From: Devosia nanyangense
GTDB lineage: Bacteria; Pseudomonadota; Alphaproteobacteria; Rhizobiales; Devosiaceae
Direction of reading: 5' to 3'
DNA length: 64,000 nt
Assembly (NCBI GenBank): GCA_016213505.1
Contig: JACRAF010000039.1
Coordinates: forward strand, 1-64,000
Part shown: piece by piece, positions 35,867-45,372 of the stretch
How the letters are laid out: each line of letters starts with the position of its first letter
How positions within the stretch are numbered: the first letter of the stretch is position 1
Made by a program: the position numbers and the translations under genes
Notes under the pieces: model-generated
Database searches by the model: none
Seen by the model: the letters and a program-made list of their open reading frames with translations, nothing else
What the model was told of the DNA's origin: nothing

Positions 35867-36347
35867 ACAATTGCCGAGCCCGATCACCACGACCGATCGC
35901 CACTCGGATCGGGAGGTTGTCGTCACCCGCACCTTCAATGGCCCCGCGCGCATCGTCTTCGACGCCTGGACCAAACCCGAAATCATAATGAAATGGTGGA
36001 CGCCCGCATCGTTCGGCATCACCTTCATTTCCTGCGAGGCCGATGTTCGTGTTGGCGGCACCTACCGCTTCGTATTCGGCCACCCCGACTTTGATCAGCC
36101 GATGGCGTTCGTCGGGCGATACCTCGACGTGGACCCGCCCAAGCGTCTCGTCTGGACCAACGAGGAAAGCGAGGACGGATCGGTGACCACCGTCACCTTC
36201 GAGGAGAAGGACGGCAAGACCCACTTGATCCTGCACGACCTCTATCCCTCCAAAGCCGCCCTCGATGAAGCAATGGCCTCCGGCGGCATCAACGGCTACC
36301 CCGAGCAGTTCGACCAACTCGACAAGCTGCTTGGAATACAAGGCTAG
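35844..36347 (+). CDS. AHSA1/SRPBCC-family protein
   Basis: A 167-residue START-like hydrophobic-pocket protein. REVVVTRTFNGPARIVFDAWTKPEIIMKWW and DVRVGGTYRF in the first half mark the AHSA1 family; the late GWPEQFDQLDKLL-type helix reads NGYPEQFDQLDKLL here. Ligand unknown. The ATG at 35844 has AAGGA upstream and lies inside the ArsR gene, so translation is coupled. In this widespread pair the AHSA1 protein is thought to act with the ArsR regulator. Confidence 0.9.
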   Translation: MDAKQTSEQLPSPITTTDRHSDREVVVTRTFNGPARIVFDAWTKPEIIMKWWTPASFGITFISCEADVRVGGTYRFVFGHPDFDQPMAFVGRYLDVDPPKRLVWTNEESEDGSVTTVTFEEKDGKTHLILHDLYPSKAALDEAMASGGINGYPEQFDQLDKLLGIQG

Positions 36348-36412
36348 CCTGGACGAGCGCCGGCGCAACGGCGGTTCCCGCTTTCTCGGGAATGACTTGA
36401 GGATGTCAGGCT

Positions 36413-36446
36413 ATAACGTCTTGCGTTATATAACGTGAGACGTTAT
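36413..36446 (+). promoter_or_regulatory. higBA operator, nested palindrome
   Basis: Outer arms ATAACGTCT (36413-36421) and AGACGTTAT (36438-36446) and the inner palindrome CGTTATATAACG (36424-36435) share one centre, giving four ATAACG half-sites in 34 bp. It ends 8 bp before the higB ATG. Two antitoxin dimers could bind side by side. Confidence 0.75.
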
Positions 36447-36454
36447 GGTCCCTT

Positions 36455-36736
36455 ATGATCATCAGCTTCGCCTCGCGCGAAACCGAACTGATCTGGTCGG
36501 GCCAGCGCAGCCGCAAGCTGCCGGGCGATATTCAGTCTATCGCCCTTCGCAAGCTGCGCATGCTCAACCAAGCCCGGGTCTTGTCAGACCTGCGGGTACC
36601 TCCCGCCAATCGGTTGGAGGCATTGCGCGGGAGCAGGGCGGGGCAACACAGCGTCCGCATCAACGATCAATGGCGGATTTGCTTTGTGTGGTCTGCGAAT
36701 GGAGTGAGCGATGTCGAAATCGTCGACTACCACTGA
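36455..36736 (+). CDS. higB: HigB-type toxin (RelE-like)
   Basis: A 93-residue RelE/HigB-fold ribonuclease. The family blocks ALRKLRMLNQA, PPANRLEALRG, GQHSVRINDQWRICF and the terminal VEIVDYH with its C-terminal histidine are all present. HigB cuts mRNA on the ribosome. Toxin-first order is characteristic of higBA. The antitoxin starts 26 bp before the stop of this gene. A nested palindrome lies directly upstream. Confidence 0.93.
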   Translation: MIISFASRETELIWSGQRSRKLPGDIQSIALRKLRMLNQARVLSDLRVPPANRLEALRGSRAGQHSVRINDQWRICFVWSANGVSDVEIVDYH

Positions 36737-37022
36737 CCTTCTGCCCAACCCTCATCCGGGCGAAATCCTCCTCGAAGAGTTCCTCACGCCGATGGAGCTC
36801 AGCCAGAACGCGCTGGCTCGCGCCGTCGGCGTGCCGCCGCGCCGCATCAACGAAATCGTCCTCGGCAAGCGCGCCGTGACCGCCGACACCGATCTTCGGC
36901 TCGCTCGTTATTTCGGCATGTCCGAGGGCTTCTTCCTCGGCCTGCAAACCGACTACGACCTGCTCGAACGCCGCCGTCAGATCGTCGCCGACCTCGAGGC
37001 GATCACGCCCCGCGCCGCCTAA
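36711..37022 (+). CDS. higA: HigA-type antitoxin (XRE family)
   Basis: A 103-residue HTH protein that neutralises HigB and represses the operon. LPNPHPGEILLEEFL is the HigA start, followed by the HTH MELSQNALARAVGVPPRRINEIVLGKRAVTADTDLRLARYFG in segments and a C-terminal helix. ATG 36711 overlaps higB. The last codons overlap the moaB stop by 4 bp, convergent. Confidence 0.93.
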   Translation: MSKSSTTTDLLPNPHPGEILLEEFLTPMELSQNALARAVGVPPRRINEIVLGKRAVTADTDLRLARYFGMSEGFFLGLQTDYDLLERRRQIVADLEAITPRAA

Positions 37023-37555
37023 CGCTCCGCCAATCTCGGCATCAGCTCGACGAAGTTGCAGGGCTGGTGCCGGTTGTCGAGTTGCTGGCGCAGGATGCCC
37101 TCCCACGCGTCCCGGCACGCCCCTCTTGAACCCGGCAGCACGAACACGAAGGTCTCGCCGATCAGCCCGCCCGTCGCCCGCGATTGCAGCGACGAGGTGC
37201 CCACCGTCGTCGCCGAATACTGGTGGAACAGCACCGAGAACCCGTCCATCCGCTTTTGGAACAATGGCTCGAGCGCCTCGGGCGTCACGTCGCGTCCCGA
37301 GAACCCGGTGCCGCCGGTGGTGATGATCGCATCGATCGCCGGATCGACGACCCAGTCCATCACCTGCTTGCGGATGGCGTGGATATCGTCGCGCACCACG
37401 GCGCGCGCGGCGCAGCGGTGGCCGTCGGCCTCCATCAGTGTCTTCAGCAGCGCGCCGGCGGTATCGGTCTCGAGCGTCCGCGTGTCGCTGACCGCCAGCA
37501 CGGCGAGCGACAGTGGCGTGAAGGCCTTGCTGAGGTCGAGCTCACTCTTGAACAT
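37019..37555 (-). CDS. moaB: Molybdenum cofactor biosynthesis protein B
   Basis: A 178-residue MogA/MoaB-fold protein. The core TTGGTGFSGRDVTPEAL and LPGSRGACRDAWEGIL motifs bind molybdopterin. MoaB proteins adenylylate or bind molybdopterin in cofactor synthesis; in some bacteria MogA does this job instead. Start ATG 37555 overlaps the upstream MFS gene by 14 bp, so both are likely co-transcribed. Confidence 0.93.
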   Translation of the reverse strand: MFKSELDLSKAFTPLSLAVLAVSDTRTLETDTAGALLKTLMEADGHRCAARAVVRDDIHAIRKQVMDWVVDPAIDAIITTGGTGFSGRDVTPEALEPLFQKRMDGFSVLFHQYSATTVGTSSLQSRATGGLIGETFVFVLPGSRGACRDAWEGILRQQLDNRHQPCNFVELMPRLAER

Positions 37556-38951
37556 CGTCGGTCTCCGGCTTGGGCGCCTCGGGCTTGGTGCCCGCCTGCT
37601 TTTCGGTGATGACCACCGGCTCGATCACATCGGGCACGATGAGCTCGACCTCTTCGGACGGCGCGGCTGATGGCTCCGGCTTGAGGCTGCCGGACGCCGC
37701 TGCCCGCGGCAAGTCTTCCTGCGTCTCGTCCGAGCGCGGGTCAAGCGCCACGGTGCCGGGCGATACCCCCTTTTCGGCGTTCATCGGGCGGAAGCGGATG
37801 CGGCCGCCGACCCGCACCGGCCGCACCTTCATCCTCAGGAACGCCGTCAGCGCCAGCGCCCCATGGAACGTCGCTGTGACGATGAACAGTCCCACCGGCG
37901 CGTAAAGGTTCATCACCAGCGCCGCGATCGCCGGGCCGATGGCGAGACCGGTGCCCAGCACCAGCAGCATGCCGCCGGCGACGCGCCCGAACTCGCCCTC
38001 CTTGGCGAAGTCGTTCGCATGCGCCACGGCGATGGCATAGATCGGATAGGCCGAAAAGCCGTAGAGCCCGAACAGCACATACATCCACCAGCCGCCCTGC
38101 GGGTTGGTAACCAGCATCAGAAAGCCGATGACCGCCGCCATCGCGCCGAGAAACACGATGACCATGCGCCGGTCCATCCGGTCGCTGAGCCGGCCGAACG
38201 GGATCTGGGCGATGGCGCCGACCACCGCAGTCACCGAAAACAGATAGGCGATGCCCGCCGCGTCGAGCCCCTGGTCGTGGCCATAAACCGGCGCCAGCGT
38301 GCCGAAGGTGCCGTTGGCCATGCCCACCGAGAACGCCGCGATCACCGCCAGCGGCGAGGTCTTGTAGAGCAGCACCACGTCGAGCTTGGCCGAGGCGAGG
38401 GGCCGCGGCTGCGGCGTCGAGGTCAGCGCCGTTGGAATGATGGCGCAGATGAAGGCGATGGCGCCGACCACGAACGGGATGGCGCTGGTGACGCCGGTCA
38501 CCGACATCGCCAGCTGCCCCAGCGTCGAGGCCGTCATGTTGATGGTGGTGTAGATCGAAAAGATCGTACCGCGGGTCTTGTTCTCGGCCACCTCGTTGAG
38601 CCAGCTCTCGACGATCATCGCCGCACCCGCGAAACAGAAGCCGGAGAAGGCGCGCAGCGTGATCCAGCCGATATCGTTGACCCACAACAGGTTGAGCAGG
38701 ATCGTCACCGTCCCGATCGCCGCCATGATCGAAAACGCCCGGATATGGCCGGTCCGCTGGACCAGGATCGGCACCGTCACCGACCCGGCGATGAACCCCA
38801 CCGACCAGCCGGTCCCGATAAGGCCGAGCGCCAGCAGCGAAAAGTGCTCCTCCGCGCCGCGCACGCTGAGCAGCAATCCCTGCAGCCCGCCGCCGAACAG
38901 CAGCAGCGCGGAGCCGAGGAACAGGGCATAGATTTTGACGACGGAGGACAT
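37542..38951 (-). CDS. MFS transporter with acidic/proline-rich cytoplasmic tail
   Basis: A 469-residue major facilitator permease: 12 predicted helices in residues 1-375, with RLSDRMDRR in the loop between helices 8 and 9 or the matching loop, the usual MFS signature. The last 90 residues are a hydrophilic Pro/Glu/Ala-rich tail. Relatives are annotated as YcaD-like or general MFS proteins; the substrate is unknown. It overlaps moaB, but a role in molybdenum metabolism is not implied. Confidence 0.88.
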   Translation of the reverse strand: MSSVVKIYALFLGSALLLFGGGLQGLLLSVRGAEEHFSLLALGLIGTGWSVGFIAGSVTVPILVQRTGHIRAFSIMAAIGTVTILLNLLWVNDIGWITLRAFSGFCFAGAAMIVESWLNEVAENKTRGTIFSIYTTINMTASTLGQLAMSVTGVTSAIPFVVGAIAFICAIIPTALTSTPQPRPLASAKLDVVLLYKTSPLAVIAAFSVGMANGTFGTLAPVYGHDQGLDAAGIAYLFSVTAVVGAIAQIPFGRLSDRMDRRMVIVFLGAMAAVIGFLMLVTNPQGGWWMYVLFGLYGFSAYPIYAIAVAHANDFAKEGEFGRVAGGMLLVLGTGLAIGPAIAALVMNLYAPVGLFIVTATFHGALALTAFLRMKVRPVRVGGRIRFRPMNAEKGVSPGTVALDPRSDETQEDLPRAAASGSLKPEPSAAPSEEVELIVPDVIEPVVITEKQAGTKPEAPKPETDDVQE

Positions 38952-39037
38952 GGCGCTTTCTGCGGGACCCGAGGCCGCGACCCTAGCGCGGTGCGGCGCA
39001 AATGCGCGTCAACAGCGACCGAATTCGGGCATTTATT

Positions 39038-39844
39038 TCAAGCCGTTCCGTTTTTTTCCTTAACGATGGCTTGCTTCAGCGCCAGCATGTCCTTCCATGC
39101 CTGCGCCTTGGCGCCCGGCGTGCGCAGCAGGAAGGCCGGGTGCAGCGTGGGCAGCGCCGGCCCGCTCCACGAATTGATGGTCAGCGTCTTCCACTGCCCG
39201 CGCATCCGGGTGATTCCCTGGCCGGTCGAGAACAGCGCCTGCGTCGGCACGTTGCCGAGCGTCACCAGCAATTTGGGCGCCACCAGTTCCACCTGCCGGT
39301 GGAGGAACGGCGCGCACAGCGCCAGCTCTTCCGGCGTCGGGTTGCGGTTCCCCGGCGGCCGCCACGGCACCATGTTGGCGATATAGACTTTCGTCCGGTC
39401 GAGCCCGATCGCCGCCAGCATTTTGTCGAGCAATTGCCCGGCGCGGCCGACGAAGGGCTTGCCCTCGCGGTCTTCCTGTTCGCCTGGACCTTCGCCCACC
39501 AGCATGATCTCGGCGGCCGGATTGCCGTCGGCAAAGCAGAGCTGCGTCGCCCGGTGTTTCAGCGAACAGCCGTCATAGGCGTCCATCGCCGCCCGCAGTT
39601 CCTCTAGGGTTTGCGCCGCGGCGGCGATCGCCCGCGTCTCGGCCGGATCGGTCACCAGCGGCGTCGCCGGCACCGGCATGGGGGCTGGTCCCGGCAGCGG
39701 GGCGGCGCGCTTGGGCGGCGCCACGGCCGAAGCCGCGAAGCGGTCGACCGGCTCGTCGCCCACCGCGACGTCCACCCCGGCCGCCCGATACCAGTCGAGC
39801 GCCGAGAGCATTTCGGCTTCATTTAGCGGTCGATTTGCGGACAT
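39038..39844 (-). CDS. Uracil-DNA glycosylase, family 4-like
   Basis: A 268-residue base-excision enzyme. Motif 1 GEGPGEQED, the EGKPFVGRAGQLLDKML segment, the NMVPWRPPGNRNPTPEE motif and the C-terminal HPAFLLR motif identify the family 4/5 uracil glycosylase fold. A cysteine pair in YDGCSLKHRATQLC partly matches the iron-sulfur ligands of family 4. A 75-residue Ala/Pro-rich N-terminal part of unknown role precedes the domain. ATG 39844 is used; the ETF-QO gene is divergent. Confidence 0.88.
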   Translation of the reverse strand: MSANRPLNEAEMLSALDWYRAAGVDVAVGDEPVDRFAASAVAPPKRAAPLPGPAPMPVPATPLVTDPAETRAIAAAAQTLEELRAAMDAYDGCSLKHRATQLCFADGNPAAEIMLVGEGPGEQEDREGKPFVGRAGQLLDKMLAAIGLDRTKVYIANMVPWRPPGNRNPTPEELALCAPFLHRQVELVAPKLLVTLGNVPTQALFSTGQGITRMRGQWKTLTINSWSGPALPTLHPAFLLRTPGAKAQAWKDMLALKQAIVKEKNGTA

Positions 39845-39897
39845 CGGCTCTGTTATGTCACAGCCCGAATTTGCCGACCAGCGCCGGAGCTTTTTTG

Positions 39898-41538
39898 GTG
39901 GACCGCGAAATCATCGATACCGACGTGGTGATCGTCGGGGGCGGGCCCGCCGGCCTCGCCGCCGCCATCCGGCTCAAGCAGAAATCGCCCGCGACCTCCG
40001 TCACAATCGTCGAGAAGGCGTCCGAGATCGGCGGCCATATCCTCTCGGGTGCGGTCATGGACCCCGCCGGCCTCACCGAGCTCATCCCCGATTGGCGGAC
40101 CAAGGGCGCCCCGGTCGGCCCGACGGTGACCCGCGATACCTTCCACGTCCTCACCCCGCGCGGCGATCTGCGCCTGCCCAACTGGCTGCTGCCGCCGCTG
40201 ATGCAGACCCATGACGGGGTGATCACCAGCCTCGCCGATCTCGTCCGCTGGCTCGGCGACGAGGCGCAGGGGCTCGGCGTCGACATCTTCCCGATGACCG
40301 CCGCCGTCGATGTCCTCACCAACGCCGGCGGCGCCGTCGAGGGTATCGTCACCGGCGATCTCGGCGTGGGCCGCGACGGCAAGCCCAGGCCGGGCTACGC
40401 CGCCGGCATCGGCATCCGCGCCAAATACACGCTGATCGGGGAGGGCGCCCGCGGCTCCTTGGCCAAGCAGTTGATCCAACGCTTCAACTTGAGCGCCGGC
40501 CGCAGCCCGCAGAAATTCGGACTCGGGATCAAGGAGATATGGCAGATCCCGGACTCGCTGCATGAGCCCGGCCGCGTCGATCACTATCTCGGTTTTCCGC
40601 TCGACGACGCGACCTCGGGCGGCGGCTTTTGCTACCACGCCGCCGACCGCCGCATCTATCTCGGCCTCGTCGTCCACCTCGACTACCGCAACCCGACGCT
40701 GTCGCCCTTCGACGAGTTCCAGCGCTTCAAGACCCACCCCTCGATCGCAAAACTGCTCGTCGGTGCCACCCGCATTTCCTACGGCGCCCGCACCCTGACC
40801 TCGGGCGGCTGGCAATCGATCCCCGAACTGGTGTTTCCCGGCGGCGCGCTGATCGGCTGCGCGGCGGGCTTCATGAACGCGCCGCGCCTCAAAGCCATCC
40901 ACAGCGCCATCCGCTCCGGCATCGGCGCCGCCGATTGCGTCGCCGAAGCGCTGGCCCAGGGCCGCGCCAACGACCGGCTCGACGATCTGCCGGCCCGCGT
41001 ATTGGCCACCGGCATCGGCCGCGAGCTCCATCGCGTCCGCAACGTCAAGCCGCTGTGGTCGCGCTTCGGCACCGTGCTCGGCGTCGCGCTCGGCGGCCTC
41101 GACATGTGGGTCAACACGCTGTTCCGCTTTTCGCCCTTCGGCACGCTGAAGCACAAGAAGGCCGACGCCGATGCTCTCTGGCCCAGATCGGCGGTCGCCG
41201 AAAAATCCTATCCCCGCCCCGACGGCAAGCTGACCTTCGACCGCGCCGCATCGGTGTTCCTCGCCAACATCGCCCACGACGAGGACCAGCCCGTGCACCT
41301 GCGCCTCGCCGATCCGGCGGTGCCGGTCCGCGACAACCTGCCGGTCTATGGCGAGCCCGCGCCGCTCTATTGTCCCGCCGGCGTCTACGAAGTCGCCGAG
41401 GCCGGCGGTGCCCCGGTGTTCCGCATCAACCCTGGCAACTGCGTCCACTGCAAGACCTGCGATATCAAGGACCCGGCGAGGAACATCACCTGGGTCCCGC
41501 CCGAAGGCGGCAGCGGGCCGAACTACGTGGGGATGTGA
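39898..41538 (+). CDS. Electron transfer flavoprotein-ubiquinone oxidoreductase
   Basis: A 546-residue membrane-attached flavo-iron-sulfur enzyme passing electrons from ETF to ubiquinone. The FAD loop VVIVGGGPAGLAAAIRL is at the N-terminus; the [4Fe-4S] ligands lie in NPGNCVHCKTCDIKDP near the C-terminus, ending GGSGPNYVGM, the family terminus. GTG 39898 has GGAG eight bases before it; TTG starts upstream are less likely. Substrate source is fatty-acid and amino-acid dehydrogenases via ETF, not encoded here. Confidence 0.94.
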   Translation: MDREIIDTDVVIVGGGPAGLAAAIRLKQKSPATSVTIVEKASEIGGHILSGAVMDPAGLTELIPDWRTKGAPVGPTVTRDTFHVLTPRGDLRLPNWLLPPLMQTHDGVITSLADLVRWLGDEAQGLGVDIFPMTAAVDVLTNAGGAVEGIVTGDLGVGRDGKPRPGYAAGIGIRAKYTLIGEGARGSLAKQLIQRFNLSAGRSPQKFGLGIKEIWQIPDSLHEPGRVDHYLGFPLDDATSGGGFCYHAADRRIYLGLVVHLDYRNPTLSPFDEFQRFKTHPSIAKLLVGATRISYGARTLTSGGWQSIPELVFPGGALIGCAAGFMNAPRLKAIHSAIRSGIGAADCVAEALAQGRANDRLDDLPARVLATGIGRELHRVRNVKPLWSRFGTVLGVALGGLDMWVNTLFRFSPFGTLKHKKADADALWPRSAVAEKSYPRPDGKLTFDRAASVFLANIAHDEDQPVHLRLADPAVPVRDNLPVYGEPAPLYCPAGVYEVAEAGGAPVFRINPGNCVHCKTCDIKDPARNITWVPPEGGSGPNYVGM

Positions 41539-41641
41539 TCGGTTCCGCAAGGCCGCGTGCCGATGGGCCGACACCGGCTTCTGGCGCCAGGCGGCCAATC
41601 CTATGATAGTCTTGCGAGCCATCAGGCGGAGGTGACGAACC

Positions 41642-42454
41642 GTGTTGGAAACGGACAAAGTGTTCGCCGGCTCGATTCCGGAAAACTACGACCGCTATAT
41701 GGTGCCGTTGATTTTCGAGCCGTACGCCGCCGATATTGCGCGGCGCGCGGGGTCGTTGTCGCCTGGCGCCGTTTTGGAGACCGCCGCCGGCAGCGGCGTT
41801 GTCACCCGCGCCCTGGCGCCAAAACTGCCCCCAGGCGCAACCTATGTCGTCACCGACCTCAACCAGGCGATGCTCGATTACGCCGCATCGCGACAACCTC
41901 CCGACACCCGGATCGAATGGCGCCAGGCGGATGCTCTGGCGCTGCCGTTCGAAGATGCGGCCTTTGATCTTGTTTGTTGCCAGTTCGGCGCGATGTTCTT
42001 TCCCGACCGGGTGGTGGGCTACCGCGAAGCGAGGCGCGTCTTGAAGCCCGGCGGACATTTCCTGTTCAATGTTTGGGATCGCATCGAGGAAAACGTCTTT
42101 GCCGATGACGTGACCAATGCCCTCGCAAGGATCTTTCCGAACGATCCGCCACGCTTCATGGCGCGCACGCCGCACGGCTACCACGACACCGCACTGATCC
42201 GCAGCGAGCTGGAGGCGGCCGGTTTCTCGAGCGTGGTCATCGAGACGAGGGCCGAACGGAGCCGTGCATCGTCAGCGCGTATTCCCGCTATCGCCTATTG
42301 TCAGGGAACGGTTCTTCGCACCGAAATAGAGGCCCGGGACGCGGGAAAACTGCAGTCTGCAACCGACTTCGTCGCCTCCGCAATGGCCGACAAACACGGC
42401 CGCGGCGAGGTAGCCGCCAAAATACAGGCACACGTCGTCGTGGCTGTGGCCTAG
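41642..42454 (+). CDS. Class I SAM-dependent methyltransferase
   Basis: A 270-residue UbiE-like methyltransferase. Motif I is VLETAAGSGVVTRALA, the acidic post-I residue is in VTDLNQAML, motif II QADALALPFEDAAFDLVCCQFG and motif III RVLKPGGHFLFN. Substrate unknown. GTG 41642 has GGAGG upstream. GC content is a little lower than the flanking ETF-QO and TPR genes. It may be a later insertion between them. Confidence 0.85.
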   Translation: MLETDKVFAGSIPENYDRYMVPLIFEPYAADIARRAGSLSPGAVLETAAGSGVVTRALAPKLPPGATYVVTDLNQAMLDYAASRQPPDTRIEWRQADALALPFEDAAFDLVCCQFGAMFFPDRVVGYREARRVLKPGGHFLFNVWDRIEENVFADDVTNALARIFPNDPPRFMARTPHGYHDTALIRSELEAAGFSSVVIETRAERSRASSARIPAIAYCQGTVLRTEIEARDAGKLQSATDFVASAMADKHGRGEVAAKIQAHVVVAVA

Positions 42455-42612
42455 GGCCGGGACGGCCCCCTGGCGCATGGCGGACACCATTCGTGACAGG
42501 CAAGTCGTCGCCTTATGTCCTCAGCCTCTGTCGCCCGCCCTTGCGGCGCAGTCGCAAAATCGCCAATCTTTCCGCGCTTATCCGCAAGCCTCTCCCGGAG
42601 ATCGAACCCCTC

Positions 42613-44346
42613 GTGAACATCCTTCTGCGCCTCGTCGCCGCCTCAGGGCTTGCGGGTCTCGCTCTGGCGGCGCCCGCGGCCGCGGAGGATTTGCTTGCCC
42701 CGCAGACCGTCACCGGCAGCTATCTTGCCGGTCAGCAGGCGATGAGCGAGCTGAGGACGCCCGAAGCCGCGCAGTTCTTCCGCGCCGCGGCCGCCGAGGA
42801 ATGGGACAATCCGCTGGTGCTCGGCCGCGCCTTCATCGCCTACGCGGCGGACGGCCGGATCGAGGAGGCGGCGGATGCCGCCCGCCATCTGCTCGCGCTC
42901 ACCCCGAACAACGAGATGGCCCGAATCGTCCTTGCCGCCGAGGCGCTGAAGCAGCGCCGCTACGACGCTGCCGTCCGCGATCTCGATCAGCTCGGGTCCG
43001 ACAGTTTCGAGGGCATCACCGGCGCCATTCTGAAAGCCTGGGCGCTGACCGGCAGCGGCCGGATCGACGACGCCCTCGCTTCGCTCGACAAGATCGCTGA
43101 TGGCGGGCTCGAGGAATTCCTCGTCTTCCATCGCGCCATCATGGCCGATGTCGCCGGCCGCAGCTCCGACGCCATCCAGTACATCACCGAAGCCCACGAC
43201 GCCGACCCCTACACCGCCGACATCGTCGAGGCCTATGCGCGCATGCTCGGCAATGCCGGCCAGTTCGACCAGGCGATCGATGCCATCGTCCAGTTCGAGG
43301 CCCAGGGGCTGAACCACCCCGTCGTCACAGAGGTTAAGGAGGCGCTCGCCAACAAGCAGCGTCCGGGCCTCTATGCCGACAGCGTCCAGGCGGGCGCCGC
43401 CGAAATGTTCCACAGTGTCGGCGTGGCCTTTGCGCGCGAGGGCAGCAACGACGTCTCGATGGTGCTGCTCCGCCTCGCCGCCTACCTCAATCCCAGGAAC
43501 GATACCGTCGCCCTGGTCATCGGCCAGCTCTATGACGGGGCCGGCCAGCACGTCCTCGCCAATGCCGTCTACGACGCCATCCCGACCACCTCGCCGATGA
43601 AGGCGATGGCGATCGTCCGCGTCGCCGACAATCTCGATGCCCTGGGCGACCGCCCGCAGGCCCTCCGCCGGCTCAACAACATCGTCACAACCAACCCCAC
43701 CGATATCGACGCCATCTCGGTGCTCGGCGATCTCTATCGCACCGACAAGCAATACCAGTCGGCGGCCGACACCTACACCAAGGCGCTGGCCCTCACCGGC
43801 GGCGCCAGCCCCGGCGACTGGCGCTTCTACTACGTGCGCGGCATCTCCTATGAACGCTCCGACCAGTTCCCGCTGGCCGAGAAGGATTTTCTAAAAGCCC
43901 TCGAGCTCAATCCCAACCAGCCGCAGGTGCTCAACTATCTCGGCTACAGCTGGGTCGACAAAGGCATGAACCTCACCCGGGCCCTCGACATGATCCAGAA
44001 GGCCGTCGATGGCTCGCCCAATGACGGCTACATCATCGACAGCCTCGGCTGGGCCTACTACCGGCTCGGCCGCTACGACGACGCCGTCGTCGAGCTCGAG
44101 CGGGCCGCCATCCTCCGCTCCACCGACCCCGAGATCAACGATCATTTGGGCGACGCCTATTGGCGCGTCGGCCGTCACCTCGAAGCGCGCTTCCAGTGGA
44201 ATGTCGCCTCCTCGCTCGATACCGAGGGCAATGTGAAAAAGCGGGTCGCGCCCAAACTCGCCGGTGGGCTCGATGCGGCCCCGCCGTCCGAGGATTCGGC
44301 GCCGATCCAGGAAGAGACGCCCGCCGCGCCCGTCGCGGTGAACTAG
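42613..44346 (+). CDS. Tetratricopeptide repeat protein, exported
   Basis: A 577-residue TPR protein. The signal peptide VNILLRLVAASGLAGLALAAPAAA is split at about residue 24, and at least eight TPR-like helix pairs follow between residues 35 and 545, with the most regular ones at 410-540 (NYLGYSWVDKGMNLTRAL, IIDSLGWAYYRLGRYDDAV). The tail is acidic and proline-rich. Such proteins scaffold complexes in the periplasm or at the outer membrane. GTG 42613 fits the signal peptide. The ispE start lies 13 bp after its stop. Confidence 0.85.
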   Translation: MNILLRLVAASGLAGLALAAPAAAEDLLAPQTVTGSYLAGQQAMSELRTPEAAQFFRAAAAEEWDNPLVLGRAFIAYAADGRIEEAADAARHLLALTPNNEMARIVLAAEALKQRRYDAAVRDLDQLGSDSFEGITGAILKAWALTGSGRIDDALASLDKIADGGLEEFLVFHRAIMADVAGRSSDAIQYITEAHDADPYTADIVEAYARMLGNAGQFDQAIDAIVQFEAQGLNHPVVTEVKEALANKQRPGLYADSVQAGAAEMFHSVGVAFAREGSNDVSMVLLRLAAYLNPRNDTVALVIGQLYDGAGQHVLANAVYDAIPTTSPMKAMAIVRVADNLDALGDRPQALRRLNNIVTTNPTDIDAISVLGDLYRTDKQYQSAADTYTKALALTGGASPGDWRFYYVRGISYERSDQFPLAEKDFLKALELNPNQPQVLNYLGYSWVDKGMNLTRALDMIQKAVDGSPNDGYIIDSLGWAYYRLGRYDDAVVELERAAILRSTDPEINDHLGDAYWRVGRHLEARFQWNVASSLDTEGNVKKRVAPKLAGGLDAAPPSEDSAPIQEETPAAPVAVN

Positions 44347-44359
44347 TGCGGCGCCCGGC

Positions 44360-45253
44360 ATGACCGGTTCCATGATGGACGAGCCCGTCATCGAGGCCGC
44401 GCCCGCCAAGATCAACCTCGCGCTCCACGTCACCGGCCGCCGCGCCGACGGCTACCATTCGCTCGAAATGCTCGTCGCCTTCGCCGAGGTCGGCGACGAG
44501 CTCGAGGCCGCCCCGGCGCGCAAGGACAGCCTGTCGATCACCGGCCCGTTCGCCGCCGCGCTCGGAAATTCCGAGGGCAACCTCGTGCTCCGCGCGCTCG
44601 CCGCCTTCCGCGCCCGCTGGCCCGAGGCGCTGCCCGACGGCCTCGCCATCACGCTCCGCAAGAACCTCCCCGTCGCCGCCGGCCTCGGCGGCGGCTCCGC
44701 CGATGCGGCCGCGGCGCTGCGCCTGTTCGCCACGATGAGCAGCGAGGCCATCGCCTTCGCCGATCTGTTCGCCCTCGCCACGACCCTCGGCGCCGACGTG
44801 CCGATGTGCCTCCACTCGCGCCCCGCCGAAGTGCGCGGCATCGGCGAGATCGTGCTGCCGCTCAAACACTTTCCCGCCTGCCACGTCGTGTTGGTCAATC
44901 CGCTCGTCCCGGTGGTCACCGCCGAGGCCTTCCGCAAACTCGAGCGGCGCGACAATCCGGGCCTCCCCGCCATCGCCGACCCTCTGATGCGCCCCGCCCA
45001 GCTCGGCCTCTGGCTCGGCGAAACCCGCAACGACCTCGAAGCCCCGGCGCTCGCCATTGCCCCCATCGTCGGCGAACTGATCGAGCATCTGGCGGGGGTC
45101 GACGGCTGCATCCTCGCCCGCATGTCGGGCTCCGGCGCCACCGTCTTCGGCCTCTTCGGCTCCTCCAACCAGGCCCACCAGGCCGCCCACGATCTGCGCG
45201 AGCGCTGGCCCGATTTCTGGGTCGCGGCAGCGCCGCTGATCGGGATCAGCTGA
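44360..45253 (+). CDS. ispE: 4-diphosphocytidyl-2-C-methyl-D-erythritol kinase
   Basis: A 297-residue GHMP kinase of the MEP isoprenoid pathway. The substrate lysine/asparagine APAKINLALHV and ADGYHSLEML are at the N-terminus; the ATP loop is PVAAGLGGGSADAAAALR and the third motif MSGSGATVFGLF. Length is normal. ATG 44360 is 13 bp after the TPR gene. The next conserved neighbour, a polyprenyl synthase, is separated by an accessory esterase and a Fic gene. Confidence 0.96.
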   Translation: MTGSMMDEPVIEAAPAKINLALHVTGRRADGYHSLEMLVAFAEVGDELEAAPARKDSLSITGPFAAALGNSEGNLVLRALAAFRARWPEALPDGLAITLRKNLPVAAGLGGGSADAAAALRLFATMSSEAIAFADLFALATTLGADVPMCLHSRPAEVRGIGEIVLPLKHFPACHVVLVNPLVPVVTAEAFRKLERRDNPGLPAIADPLMRPAQLGLWLGETRNDLEAPALAIAPIVGELIEHLAGVDGCILARMSGSGATVFGLFGSSNQAHQAAHDLRERWPDFWVAAAPLIGIS

Positions 45254-45372
45254 AGCCGGCGGGGCTTCCCCGGCGTGACTGGATCGCCGATTCAACCGCC
45301 TGTTGGATTGTCGCCATGTGCGGCTTGCCTGCGGCCGGTGGTTCCGTGCATGAAGCATCAGGGGAGTTATCA

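Noticed and set aside
42477-43100. Alternative 207-codon frame at the start of the TPR gene
   Set aside because: Arg/Pro-rich shadow; the GTG 42613 frame has a signal peptide and TPR motifs.
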